DNA of 10,088 nt from Smithella sp. (GCA_012797505.1 JAAZOZ010000092.1:1-10088), one strand, 5' to 3'. Positions 1-6,612 are shown, counted from the stretch's first letter. The notes: generated by a model from the letters alone, not told the origin. Translations and numbers: made by a program.

Positions 1-394
1 CCTGCAGGGTAATGCGCCTTTCTTCGGCCCGGAAGCGGCCGATGTGCAAAAGCGCCTCGGCAGGTGAATAGGCCGTCTGGCCGTAGTGCGCGATGCGGAC
101 ATTATCCAGAACGGAGATCTCCCTGAAAAGCCGGATGTTCTGGAAAGTCCGGGCAATGCCCAACCGGGTGATCGAATGCGGGTTGAGCCCCACCAGTTCC
201 TTGCCCTGAAAGTTGATGCTGCCTTCGCTTGCCCGATACACGCCGGTCATCAGGTTGAAGACGGTGGTTTTCCCTGCGCCGTTGGGGCCGATGATGCCGA
301 CCAGTTCATGGGGATCAACCCGCAGGTTGAAATCGGATACCGCGCAAAGTCCCTCGAACCGGTGTGTGAGCCGGGAGATTTCAAGGAGCGGCAT
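1..394 (-). CDS. livG: LivG-type branched-chain amino acid ABC transporter ATP-binding protein (partial, N-terminal 131 residues)
   Basis: This is the ATPase subunit of a Liv/HAAT-family importer, which powers uptake of branched-chain amino acids or related compounds at the inner membrane. The visible protein starts MPLLEISRLTHRFEG and carries a complete Walker A motif, GPNGAGKT (residues 36-43), and the Q-loop in ARTFQN (Q85). The signature motif, Walker B and C-terminus lie beyond the left edge of the window, so the gene is cut by the window and not broken; reading is in frame to position 2. The start at 394 has a GGAGG-like ribosome site just upstream and overlaps the end of livM by 14 bases, which suggests translational coupling. 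The LivG assignment over LivF rests on its place directly after livM and on the conserved N-terminal pattern. A livF gene is expected further left. Confidence 0.93.
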   Translation of the reverse strand, partial: MPLLEISRLTHRFEGLCAVSDFNLRVDPHELVGIIGPNGAGKTTVFNLMTGVYRASEGSINFQGKELVGLNPHSITRLGIARTFQNIRLFREISVLDNVRIAHYGQTAYSPAEALLHIGRFRAEERRITLQ

Positions 395-1424
395 GGCGCG
401 CCTCCTTTTTCCTTTGCCGCCAGAGCTTTTCCGTGACCCTATCGAGAAGCGGTGTGAACAGGCGGGCTTCCCGCAGGCCCATGATGCCGCGCGGCCGGTA
501 AATCATCAGAAGCACCAGCATCAGCGGCATGAAGACCATTCGCCAGACGCCCAGCGGGCGCAGGATTTCCAGAAGAAGTGTGTAGATGACCGCGCCGAGA
601 ACCGATCCGGCGATGGAGCCGATGCCGCCCAGGTAAACCATGATCAGTACATCGGTCGATTTCAGTATGTCGAACATGCGCGGGTTGATGAACTGAATCG
701 CGTGGGCGAAAAGGCCTCCGGCGACGCCCGCAAAAAAGGACGATACGACAAAGGCGATGATTTTGACCTGGCGCGTGTTGACGCTCATCAGATCGCTGGC
801 GATTTCATCTTCCCGGATCGACCAAATGCCTCGCCCGAAATTGGAATACACCAGGTTGCGGATAACCCAGACGGACAGCACTGTCCAGAAGAAAACCCAG
901 GGAAGCGTCGTGAGCTTCTCCATGCCCAGAAGCCCCCGTGGCCCGCCCACGGCGTCGATGTTTTCCAGGACGGACTTGACGATCATGCCGAAAGCAAGCG
1001 TGACGATGGCCAGGTAATCGCCTCGTGTTTTAAAGGAGGGAATGGCCACCAGAAAGCCGACCAGCGCCGCGCCCATGCCGCCGGCCAGAATCGCCGCGGG
1101 AAACAAAATGCCGGCGGCGTTCTGCGGGAAAACATACACGGTCAAGATCGAGGCAATATAGGCGCCGACGGCCATGAATCCCGCGTGTCCCACGGAGAAT
1201 TCTCCCATGTAGCCGTTGATCAGATTCAGGCTGACCGTGAGAATGATGTTGATGCCCACGTAGATGATGATCAACTGCAGGTATAAATCCACGAAATCGT
1301 AGCGGTCGGCGGCAACGCAGAAGGCCAGCCCCGCGGCCAAAAAGACCGGCCAGAAATATTTCAGGCCGGTGAGCTGTTGCCAGCGCTCACGCAATGTGAC
1401 GGTTGCCGCTTTTATCTTTGTCAT
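381..1424 (-). CDS. livM: LivM-type branched-chain amino acid ABC transporter permease
   Basis: This is one of the two membrane permeases of the Liv transporter. The 347-residue protein is strongly hydrophobic with roughly eight to ten membrane segments. It has the LivM hallmarks: LINGYMGEFSVGHAGFMAVG (69-88), the cytoplasmic coupling loop with GRGIWSIREDEIASDLMSVN (198-217) that contacts the ATPase, YLGGIGSIAGSVLGA (264-278), and the terminal RPRGIMG (310-316). Two ATG codons compete. The one at 1430 overlaps the livH stop as ATGA, but the AAAAGG ribosome site (1432-1437) lies only one base from it. The ATG at 1424 has a 7-base spacing and is chosen; the longer form would add two residues. 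The C-terminus is basic (WRQRKKEARHAAP). The gene lies 2 bases from livH and overlaps livG. Family identity is certain, exact substrate is not. Confidence 0.95.
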   Translation of the reverse strand: MTKIKAATVTLRERWQQLTGLKYFWPVFLAAGLAFCVAADRYDFVDLYLQLIIIYVGINIILTVSLNLINGYMGEFSVGHAGFMAVGAYIASILTVYVFPQNAAGILFPAAILAGGMGAALVGFLVAIPSFKTRGDYLAIVTLAFGMIVKSVLENIDAVGGPRGLLGMEKLTTLPWVFFWTVLSVWVIRNLVYSNFGRGIWSIREDEIASDLMSVNTRQVKIIAFVVSSFFAGVAGGLFAHAIQFINPRMFDILKSTDVLIMVYLGGIGSIAGSVLGAVIYTLLLEILRPLGVWRMVFMPLMLVLLMIYRPRGIMGLREARLFTPLLDRVTEKLWRQRKKEARHAAP

Positions 1425-1426
1425 GT

Positions 1427-2302
1427 TCATACCTTTTGCGGTTGGGGCTTGCCCAGAATGCCGTAGGGCCGCAGAATCAGCAGAACCAGAAGCAGCGTGA
1501 AAGCGACAAAGTCCCGGTACGTGGACGGGAAAAACGCCGCCACGAGGATTTCCACCGCGCCCAGAATGAAACCGCCGATCATGGCGCCGCGCACGTTGCC
1601 GATGCCGCCCACTACGGCGCAGATGAAGGCTTTCCAGCCGACCATGATGCCCATGTAGGGATCGATCACCGGATAGGCCAGTCCGTACATGACGCCGGCT
1701 GCACCGCCCAGTCCCGTGCCGATGGCGAAGGTGAAGGAGATGATTTTATTGATCGGCACGCCCATCAGGGGAACAATCGACTTGTCCCAGGAAATGGCGC
1801 GCATGGCCATGCCCGCTTTGGTGCGCTGGACCACAAAATCCAGAAGCAGCATCAAAACCAGCGAAAGGGCGATCACCAGCACCTGCAAGGAAGAGATGGA
1901 CAAGGATCCGATGGTCCAGGTGGTGTTGGTGAGCAGCGGCGGAATGTGCTTGGGGTAGGGGGAAAGGGCCAGTGTGAAATTTTCCAGAAACAACCCCACG
2001 CCCAGCGCGGTGATGATGGCGGAGACGCGCGGCGCGGCCCGCAGGGGCTTGTAGGCCAGTCTTTCGATGACGACGCCCAGACAGGCCACGCCCAGCATGG
2101 AGACAAGCAGCGTCGGGACAAACGACAGCTTCAGATAAACGGCCAGCAGAAAGCAGAAAAACGCTCCCACCATGAACAGATCGCCGTGGGCGAAATTGAT
2201 CATCGTCAGGATGCCGTAAACCATCGTGTAGCCCAGAGCGATGAGCGCGTAGATGCTGCCCAGCTGCAGGGCGTTTAACGCTTGCTGAAAAAGATAGGCC
2301 AT
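1427..2302 (-). CDS. livH: LivH-type branched-chain amino acid ABC transporter permease
   Basis: This is the second membrane permease of the Liv importer, 291 residues, which is typical for LivH. Family motifs are clear: the N-terminal ALQLGSIYALIALGYTMVYG (11-30), INFAHGDLFMVGAF (35-48), the ATPase-coupling loop RTKAGMAMRAISWDKSIVP (160-178), CAVVGGIGNVRGAMIGG (228-244) and RPYGILG (278-284). The reading frame stays open upstream to a GTG at 2365. That extension is a Pro/Gly-rich, low-complexity stretch unlike any LivH. The ATG at 2302 is preceded by GGAAGG at good spacing and gives the family N-terminus MAYLFQQALN, so it is chosen. The gene follows livK after a 116-base gap containing two dyads, then runs almost directly into livM. 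It would form the translocation pore with LivM. Confidence 0.95.
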   Translation of the reverse strand: MAYLFQQALNALQLGSIYALIALGYTMVYGILTMINFAHGDLFMVGAFFCFLLAVYLKLSFVPTLLVSMLGVACLGVVIERLAYKPLRAAPRVSAIITALGVGLFLENFTLALSPYPKHIPPLLTNTTWTIGSLSISSLQVLVIALSLVLMLLLDFVVQRTKAGMAMRAISWDKSIVPLMGVPINKIISFTFAIGTGLGGAAGVMYGLAYPVIDPYMGIMVGWKAFICAVVGGIGNVRGAMIGGFILGAVEILVAAFFPSTYRDFVAFTLLLVLLILRPYGILGKPQPQKV

Positions 2303-2313
2303 GCCAGATCCTT

Positions 2314-2334
2314 CCCCGCCCCCTGCGGGTGGGG
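2314..2334. repeat. G+C-rich imperfect inverted repeat just upstream of the livH ribosome site
   Basis: The arms CCCCGCCC (2314-2321) and GGGTGGGG (2327-2334) flank a 5-base centre. The match is imperfect at one pair, which is a G-U wobble in plus-strand RNA but an A-C mismatch in the minus-strand transcript that carries livH. The minus-strand copy overlaps the purine-rich ribosome site of livH, so a hairpin here could limit livH translation. It could also be part of a G+C-rich intergenic repeat. There is no T-run, so it is not a terminator. The structure is seen directly; any role is inference. Confidence 0.4.
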
Positions 2335-2366
2335 ATCGAGGAGAGAGGGGTTTAATTTGGGTCACC

Positions 2367-2401
2367 CATCCATGATCCCTCCCATCGGGGGATCATGGAT
2401 G
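2367..2401. repeat. Perfect 13-bp inverted repeat between livK and livH
   Basis: The arms CATCCATGATCCC (2367-2379) and GGGATCATGGATG (2389-2401) are perfectly complementary around a 9-base centre. They lie 18 bases after the livK stop and about 65 bases before the livH start. A transcript from either strand would fold into a stable hairpin. On the liv (minus) strand no T-run follows, so this is unlikely to be a simple intrinsic terminator. The place matches hairpins known in other binding-protein transporter operons, where they protect the upstream mRNA and keep the binding protein in excess over the membrane subunits. A tandem 7-mer (GGATGAA twice, 2397-2410) overlaps its right edge. Confidence 0.7.
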
Positions 2402-2418
2402 AAGGATGAAAATACTTT

Positions 2419-3585
2419 CTATGGTTTCGCGTTTGCGAACCATGTGAACTTTCCGTCTTTGATTTGCAGAATGACGGCACTTTTGATCGGATCGCCGGAG
2501 CCTTCCTTGAACTGCATATTGCCCGTCACGCCGTTGTAAAGCGGAATTTTCGCGAGCGCGTCGCGGACGGCCTGGCGGTCGTTCTTGCCGGCGGTTTTGA
2601 TGGCCTGCGCCAGGAGCCCGAATGAATCGTAAGTCAGGGCGGCCACGTCGTCCGGCGTTGTTCCGTATTTGGCTTTGTAAGTCGCGATGAATTTTTTGGT
2701 TTCGTCGCTGGCCGAGTCCGCCGCGTAGTGCGTGCTGAAGTAGTAGCCTTCGCAGTCTTTGCCGCAGAGCTTGAGCAGCTCTTCGGACCCCCAGGAATCC
2801 GAGCCGATAAACGGAACCGAAATGCCCAGACGCTTGGCCTGCTGGATTTGCAGAGGCACTTCGCTGTAGTAGTTGGGCAGGAAGATAATGTCGGGATTGG
2901 CTTTTTTGATTTTGGTGAGCTGCGATGAAAAATCCTTGTCGTTGGTGGTATAGGTTTCGAAAGCGACAATCGTGCCGCCGTTTTTCTCGTAAACCTCCTT
3001 GAAAATCTCGGCGATGCCTTTGTTGTATTCGGAAGCCACATCATACAGAACCGCCGTTTTTTTCAGCTTCAGGTCATCCAGGGTGAATTTGGCGATTACG
3101 CCTCCCTGAAACGGGTCGATGAAGCAGGCGCGAAAAACGTATTTTTTGGAGGCGTTGCTTTTGGAATTCAGCGTGGCTTTGGGCGCGGTGGACCAGGGAG
3201 TAATCAAAACGGTTTTGCCCGACTCGGCGATTTCCGCCGCCGGCAGCGCGTAGCGGCTGGCGTTGGGGCCGACAATGGCCGTCACTTTCTGCTGGGTGAT
3301 CAGCTTCTGCGCGGACGAGGCGGACTGGTCCGCTTTGCCGGCATTGTCTTCAATGATCAGCTCCACCGGATATTTCTTCCCCCCCAGAAGGATGCCGCCG
3401 TTGTCGTTGATTTCCCGGACGGCGAGCTCCGCTGCGTTTTTGCAGGAGGCGCCCACCGCCGGAATGTCGCCGGTCAGCTCGGCGATGACGCCGATCCTTA
3501 CCGCGTCGGAATCCTTTTGGGCGCAGCCAAAAACACAAAGGGAGCAAATCACCAAAAGAGCAATCAATATAAAAGTGTGTTTCAT
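2419..3585 (-). CDS. livK: LivK-type branched-chain amino acid ABC transporter substrate-binding lipoprotein
   Basis: This is the extracytoplasmic receptor that captures the ligand and delivers it to LivHM. The 388-residue protein begins with a lipoprotein signal peptide: MKHT, a hydrophobic run (5-19) and a lipobox V18-F19-G20-C21, with Phe at -2 a little unusual. The mature part is a type I periplasmic binding protein: VRIGVIAELTGDIPAVG (29-45), AIVGPNASRYALPAAEIAES (103-122) followed by LITPWSTAPKAT (127-138) at the expected ligand-contact region, and DIIFLPNYYSEVPLQIQQA (232-250). The ATG at 3585 has an AGGAG ribosome site at good spacing; the 23-residue upstream extension would bury the signal peptide and overlaps the promoter. 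Substrate is not proven: this family also binds amides, short-chain acids and aromatic acids. It is the first gene of the liv operon. Confidence 0.93.
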   Translation of the reverse strand: MKHTFILIALLVICSLCVFGCAQKDSDAVRIGVIAELTGDIPAVGASCKNAAELAVREINDNGGILLGGKKYPVELIIEDNAGKADQSASSAQKLITQQKVTAIVGPNASRYALPAAEIAESGKTVLITPWSTAPKATLNSKSNASKKYVFRACFIDPFQGGVIAKFTLDDLKLKKTAVLYDVASEYNKGIAEIFKEVYEKNGGTIVAFETYTTNDKDFSSQLTKIKKANPDIIFLPNYYSEVPLQIQQAKRLGISVPFIGSDSWGSEELLKLCGKDCEGYYFSTHYAADSASDETKKFIATYKAKYGTTPDDVAALTYDSFGLLAQAIKTAGKNDRQAVRDALAKIPLYNGVTGNMQFKEGSGDPIKSAVILQIKDGKFTWFANAKP

Positions 3586-3625
3586 GGATTTTCTCCTGCC
3601 TGGCATCAGAAAATTTTGACCCCAG

Positions 3626-3654
3626 CTTATAAGGGAAGGACGCGTCAGTGTCAA
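3626..3654 (-). promoter_or_regulatory. Strong sigma70-type promoter of the livKHMG operon
   Basis: On the minus strand a perfect -35 TTGACA (3649-3654) is followed by exactly 17 bases and a -10 TATAAG (3626-3631, 5 of 6 to consensus). Transcription would start near 3618-3620, giving a leader of about 33 bases with the livK AGGAG ribosome site. The -35 box overlaps the stop codon and last codon of the upstream oxidoreductase gene, so the liv operon has its own start and can be expressed independently. No clear operator was seen. The match is direct; activity is inferred. Confidence 0.8.
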
Positions 3655-4748
3655 TGGAAAAGAAGGTCTTTGACATACCGGGCGATAGCCGGCGAGGCCG
3701 TGAGCCCCGGTGATTCGATGCCGACGAGGTTGATGAAACCGGGAGCGTCGGCCCGGATGGCAAAATCAGCGAAAGCGTCTTTGGGCCCCTGGCGTTTGGG
3801 ACGGATGCCGGCCATGTCGGCCGAAACGTTCTCCGGCTTCAAAAAAGGCAGAAATTTCACGGCGTGCTCATAGAATAAAGCGGCTTTTTCGGGGGCGACG
3901 GTGTAATCCTCCACCCGGTCAATGTAAGTGGCGTCCGGTCCCAGCTTCAGTCGTCCGTTCAAGTCCATCGTTAAATGCACACCCAGCCCCACACTGTTCT
4001 TAAGCGGGGCGGGGTAGATCAACCGCCGAACGAGGCCCGGCTTCACGCCGGAAATACCGCAGTAATCGCCTTTGCAGTAATACAGCCGATAGGCGCCGCC
4101 CATCATGTTGGCGACCGTATCGGATGCGAGCCCCGCGCAGTTGATCACCACCCCCGACAGGAACGTGGATTCCTCCCCCCGGTCGTTTCGGGTGAGGATC
4201 CGCCAGGCGTTGTTCTCCTGTTCAATACGGATCACGCGGGTGCGGCAGATCAGATGGGCCTGGTTCTCCAGCGCCCGGGCCAGGAAATCATTCATCAGGT
4301 CATGGGCGCTGATAATGCCCGTTTCCGGCGAGTACAGGGCGGCGCGGGCCCTGATGTTCGGCTCCATCCGGGCGATGTGCTCTCCGCCCATCATTTCCAG
4401 GGCTGCAGCGCCGTTTTTTCGGCCCTGGGTGAAGAGACGCTCCAGTTCGCCGGTTTCCAACGGATCGGCGGCCACAATAAGTTTGCCGACTTTTTGATGG
4501 GGAATGCCGCGCCGGCGGGCCGATTCATACAGCATCCGGTTTCCAGCCAAGCACAGTTCGGCCTTCAGCGATCCTTCCGGATAGTAGATGCCTGCGTGAA
4601 TCACTTCACTGTTGCGCGAGCTGATGCCCTCTCCGTGCCGCGCGTTCTGCTCCAAAATAAAGACATTCATGCCCGGGCGCGCCAATTCCGCTGCGACGGC
4701 CAGGCCGACAACCCCCGCTCCAATGATCGTGATATCGGTTTTTTCCAT
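3651..4748 (-). CDS. LhgO-like FAD-dependent 2-hydroxyacid oxidoreductase (L-2-hydroxyglutarate oxidase family)
   Basis: This is a 365-residue DAO-fold flavoenzyme. It has an N-terminal Rossmann motif TIIGAGVVGLAVAAEL (7-22) with the ribose-binding acidic residue E33. The family signature SRNSEVIHAGIYYPEGSLKA (44-63) follows, with His51 in the position that LhgO enzymes use near the flavin. Further motifs are NCAGLASD (203-210), LGVHLT (255-260), GIRP (314-317) and IESPGLTASPAIA (344-356). Characterised relatives oxidise L-2-hydroxyglutarate to 2-oxoglutarate and pass electrons to membrane quinone; members in anaerobes may use other 2-hydroxy acids. The ATG at 4748 is chosen because AAAGGG lies just upstream; the in-frame ATG at 4763 has no ribosome site and is close to a palindrome. 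It could be cotranscribed with liv by read-through. Substrate is uncertain. Confidence 0.85.
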   Translation of the reverse strand: MEKTDITIIGAGVVGLAVAAELARPGMNVFILEQNARHGEGISSRNSEVIHAGIYYPEGSLKAELCLAGNRMLYESARRRGIPHQKVGKLIVAADPLETGELERLFTQGRKNGAAALEMMGGEHIARMEPNIRARAALYSPETGIISAHDLMNDFLARALENQAHLICRTRVIRIEQENNAWRILTRNDRGEESTFLSGVVINCAGLASDTVANMMGGAYRLYYCKGDYCGISGVKPGLVRRLIYPAPLKNSVGLGVHLTMDLNGRLKLGPDATYIDRVEDYTVAPEKAALFYEHAVKFLPFLKPENVSADMAGIRPKRQGPKDAFADFAIRADAPGFINLVGIESPGLTASPAIARYVKDLLFH

Positions 4749-4769
4749 ATTCCCTTTGCCCATGTTTGA

Positions 4770-4795
4770 GAAGAAGGGGTTGCAACCCCTTCTTC
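4770..4795. repeat. Perfect 26-bp palindrome in the leader of the oxidoreductase gene
   Basis: The half-site GAAGAAGGGGTTG (4770-4782) is followed without a gap by its exact reverse complement, giving 13 perfect pairs and no spacer. It lies 21 bases before the start of the LhgO-like gene and about 120 bases before xthA. As DNA it could be a dimeric regulator operator. As RNA it could form a cruciform-like hairpin near the ribosome site. No T-run follows on either strand, so a normal terminator is unlikely. It could also be one copy of a dispersed repeat; that cannot be judged from one copy. Confidence 0.75.
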
Positions 4796-4818
4796 CTCAT
4801 CGCTGACGATGATCAAGA

Positions 4819-4847
4819 ACCATACACGATTTCGGCGGGCGGCGCAA
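4819..4847 (-). promoter_or_regulatory. Candidate promoter of the LhgO-like gene
   Basis: On the minus strand TTGCGC (4842-4847) and TATGGT (4819-4824) are separated by 17 bases. The -35 match is only 3 of 6 and the -10 match 4 of 6, so this is a weak candidate. A start near 4812 would place the 26-bp palindrome inside the leader. Its -35 box lies 6 bases from the -35 box of the opposing xthA promoter, giving a back-to-back pair. Confidence 0.35.
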
Positions 4848-4853
4848 AAAATC

Positions 4854-4882
4854 TTGAGCGACGCGGCAGGTCGTGGTAATAA
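4854..4882 (+). promoter_or_regulatory. Candidate promoter of the xthA-DUF484-moaE cluster
   Basis: TTGAGC (4854-4859, 4 of 6 to consensus) and TAATAA (4877-4882) are separated by exactly 17 bases, predicting a start near 4889 and a leader of about 26 bases. The -10 box sits inside a small dyad: GTGGT (4873-4877), four bases, ACCAC (4882-4886). This could be an operator that blocks the -10 region. Spacing and position support a real promoter; regulation is inference. Confidence 0.5.
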
Positions 4883-4914
4883 CCACCGAAATTTACAGAA
4901 AGGTCTTTTAACCA

Positions 4915-5694
4915 TTGAAGATTGCCACATACAATGTCAATTCGATCCGTTCCCGTCTGCATATCGTTTTGCCTTGGCTCAAAAACCACCAGCCGGATAT
5001 TTTCTGCATGCAGGAAACCAAGGTCGAGGACGCCAAATTTCCCCTCTCTGAATTTGAAGCGGCGGGATACACAGTAACCTTCCGCGGCGGCAAGCAATAC
5101 AATGGCGTGGCGATCGCTTCAAAACGAAAACCGCAGAAGGTTTCCTTTGGACTGGCCGATGATCCTCCGGATCCCGACCGCCTGGCCGCCGCGCATTTCG
5201 GTGATCTGGTGATTTTAAACGTCTACGTTCCGCAGGGGCAGGAAGTGGACACGCCTCCGTTTGCCTATAAGCTCGCGTGGCTGGGGAGGCTCAAAAAATA
5301 TCTTTTCCAAAACTTTCAGCCGGATCAGAAACTTGTGCTGTGCGGTGATTTTAACGTCGCGCCCCAGCAGATTGACGTTCACGATCCCAAACGTATTCTG
5401 GGACATGTCTCTTTCAATCCGGAGGTCTGGAAGGCGTACGAAAATGTTTTGACCTGGGGTCTGGTTGATGTTTTTCGGAAGCATCATCCCGGTGAGCCGG
5501 GGCAATACACTTTTTTTGACTACCGCGTGAAAGATTCGGTCGGACGAAACCTGGGCTGGCGCGTGGATCATATTCTGGCCACGAATAAAACAGCCGCGGT
5601 GTCGAGTGGCTGCGTCATTGACCGGGCCACGCGTCTTGCGGAAAAGCCGTCCGATCACGCGGTGATTTACGCCGAGTGGGAAGGGAAACTCTGA
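4915..5694 (+). CDS. xthA: Exodeoxyribonuclease III (AP endonuclease, XthA/ExoA type)
   Basis: This is a DNA-repair enzyme that cleaves the backbone at abasic sites and has 3'-5' exonuclease and 3'-phosphatase activity; it acts in the cytoplasm with Mg2+. The 259-residue length is typical. All active-site blocks of the EEP superfamily are present: N7 in ATYNVNSIRSR, E34 in MQETK, Y104 in LNVYVPQG, D145 and N147 in CGDFNVAP, D218-H219 in WRVDHIL, and the terminal D247-H248 in PSDHAVIYAEW. The start is TTG at 4915; it gives the family N-terminus MKIATYNVNS and has AAAGG about 11 bases upstream, somewhat long, so translation may be modest. It heads a cluster that continues through TGATG overlap into the next gene. 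No defect is seen. Confidence 0.96.
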   Translation: MKIATYNVNSIRSRLHIVLPWLKNHQPDIFCMQETKVEDAKFPLSEFEAAGYTVTFRGGKQYNGVAIASKRKPQKVSFGLADDPPDPDRLAAAHFGDLVILNVYVPQGQEVDTPPFAYKLAWLGRLKKYLFQNFQPDQKLVLCGDFNVAPQQIDVHDPKRILGHVSFNPEVWKAYENVLTWGLVDVFRKHHPGEPGQYTFFDYRVKDSVGRNLGWRVDHILATNKTAAVSSGCVIDRATRLAEKPSDHAVIYAEWEGKL

Positions 5695-6269
5695 TGAGGA
5701 AAAAAGAGGACATCCATCGCATCAATGAAGATCTTGCGGCGCGTTTCAGGAAAATGGAAGCGGAACTCTTATCCGCCCCCACCATTGCCGGGCTTTTCGA
5801 AGCGTTGGTGGAAGGGATCGAAAGAGAATTCGGCGTTCCTTTTGTCTGGCTGACGTTTGTGGATCGGCCGGGGGCGGATGCTTTGACGAATGCCGCCGTC
5901 GCGTCGGACATTTTGAAAAGCAGGTTCAGCGTCGTTTCCGCCGAGCTTCTGGAAAAAATAATTCCCGACGGACGGCAGCCCGTTCTCTCCAATCAAAATC
6001 TCCAGCTTTTTTACAGGCTGATGCCGTCCAGTCAAAAATATTTTGTGCGGTCGATCGCCGTGGTTCCTTTTGCGCTGGAGGGACGAATGATCGGAGCCTG
6101 GAACAACGGCGATGCGGACGCGAACCGCTATTCGCCGGATATGGATACCGCGCTGCTTGCTGCGCTGGCCGACCGGATTTCCCTTCGGCTGACGGAGCTG
6201 GCCGCGGAAAAAAACGCCGCATCCGCCGCAGAGAAAAGCGCGGAGCAGCCGGGAGGTTTTCATGGTTGA
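5694..6269 (+). CDS. DUF484 / GAF-like domain protein
   Basis: This is a 191-residue soluble protein with no signal peptide. The start is the ATG at 5694, which overlaps the xthA stop as TGATG and has AAGGGA upstream; a start 18 bases earlier would fall inside xthA. Residues 1-45 form a charged, probably helical segment. The middle resembles a GAF fold, with VPFVWLTFVDRPGA (48-61) and FVRSIAVVPFALEGRMIGAWNNGD (from 117). The pattern of small glycine-rich turn then YSPDM-DTALLAALADRIS (146-163) fits the C-terminal part of DUF484 proteins. DUF484 proteins are small and their ligand is unknown; in other bacteria they often lie near DNA-related genes. The last 20 residues are Ala/Glu/Lys-rich and low in complexity. 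Role unknown; a sensory or scaffold role is a guess. Confidence 0.65.
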   Translation: MRKKEDIHRINEDLAARFRKMEAELLSAPTIAGLFEALVEGIEREFGVPFVWLTFVDRPGADALTNAAVASDILKSRFSVVSAELLEKIIPDGRQPVLSNQNLQLFYRLMPSSQKYFVRSIAVVPFALEGRMIGAWNNGDADANRYSPDMDTALLAALADRISLRLTELAAEKNAASAAEKSAEQPGGFHG

Positions 6270-6612
6270 CGAGTGGATTAAAGAAATCAAGAAAAAGTGC
6301 CCGCCGGACAGGCTGGGCATGATTCTGGTGCACAACGGCATTGTGCGGGCCACGTCCAAAAAAGGCGCTCAGGTGGCGCGCATGAATCTTTCCTTTGACC
6401 GGGCCGCGCTGGATAAAGCGGTGCGTCGCTTTAAAGAAAGGGAAGGCATCGTGGAGATTCGCGCCTGGATTAACGAAGGGACGCTCAACGTCGGCGACGA
6501 CATCATGTGCGTCTGCGTGGCGGGCCGGTTCCGTACGGACGTTCTGCCGGTGTTTCAGGAGCTCATTTCGCTGATCAAAACAGAAATCGTGAAGGAAGAT
6601 GAGACTTCATGA
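6262..6612 (+). CDS. Divergent MoaE-like protein (molybdopterin synthase large subunit family)
   Basis: MoaE, with thiocarboxylated MoaD, puts two sulfurs into precursor Z to make molybdopterin. This 116-residue protein is shorter than the usual about 140-150. It keeps the fold pattern: DRLGMILVHNGIVRATSKKG (16-35, with R29 like the Arg of the VR motif), WINEGTLNVGDDIMCVCVAG (69-88, like the MoaE HRxGxLxxGD strand) and a C-terminal helix with K106 and K111, where MoaE has its two catalytic lysines. Differences are notable: the usual HR pair reads F90-R91, the HRxG motif reads INEG, the two lysines are closer than normal and the PxWK motif is missing. It overlaps the preceding gene by 8 bases. 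No moaD is in the window. It may be a working short MoaE or a paralog with another task. Confidence 0.7.
   Translation: MVDEWIKEIKKKCPPDRLGMILVHNGIVRATSKKGAQVARMNLSFDRAALDKAVRRFKEREGIVEIRAWINEGTLNVGDDIMCVCVAGRFRTDVLPVFQELISLIKTEIVKEDETS

Noticed and set aside
213..1286. Long plus-strand frame of 357 codons opposite livM
   Set aside because: It lies antisense to a clear permease gene, its translation is rich in His, Asp, Gln and Arg with no recognisable domain, and it has no ribosome site. It is a shadow of G+C-rich codon structure.
1403..2278. Plus-strand frame of 291 codons opposite livH
   Set aside because: Same composition pattern and antisense to a certain gene; no family match seen.
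2303..2365. N-terminal extension of livH from a GTG at 2365
   Set aside because: The 21 added residues are Pro/Gly-rich low complexity, arise from a G+C-rich dyad and are unlike LivH; the ATG at 2302 has a good ribosome site.
3975..4769. Plus-strand frame of 264 codons opposite the LhgO-like gene
   Set aside because: The opposite strand has the full flavoenzyme motif series; this frame has none.
4770..4795. The 26-bp palindrome as an intrinsic terminator
   Set aside because: No T-run follows on either strand and it lies upstream of, not after, genes on both sides.
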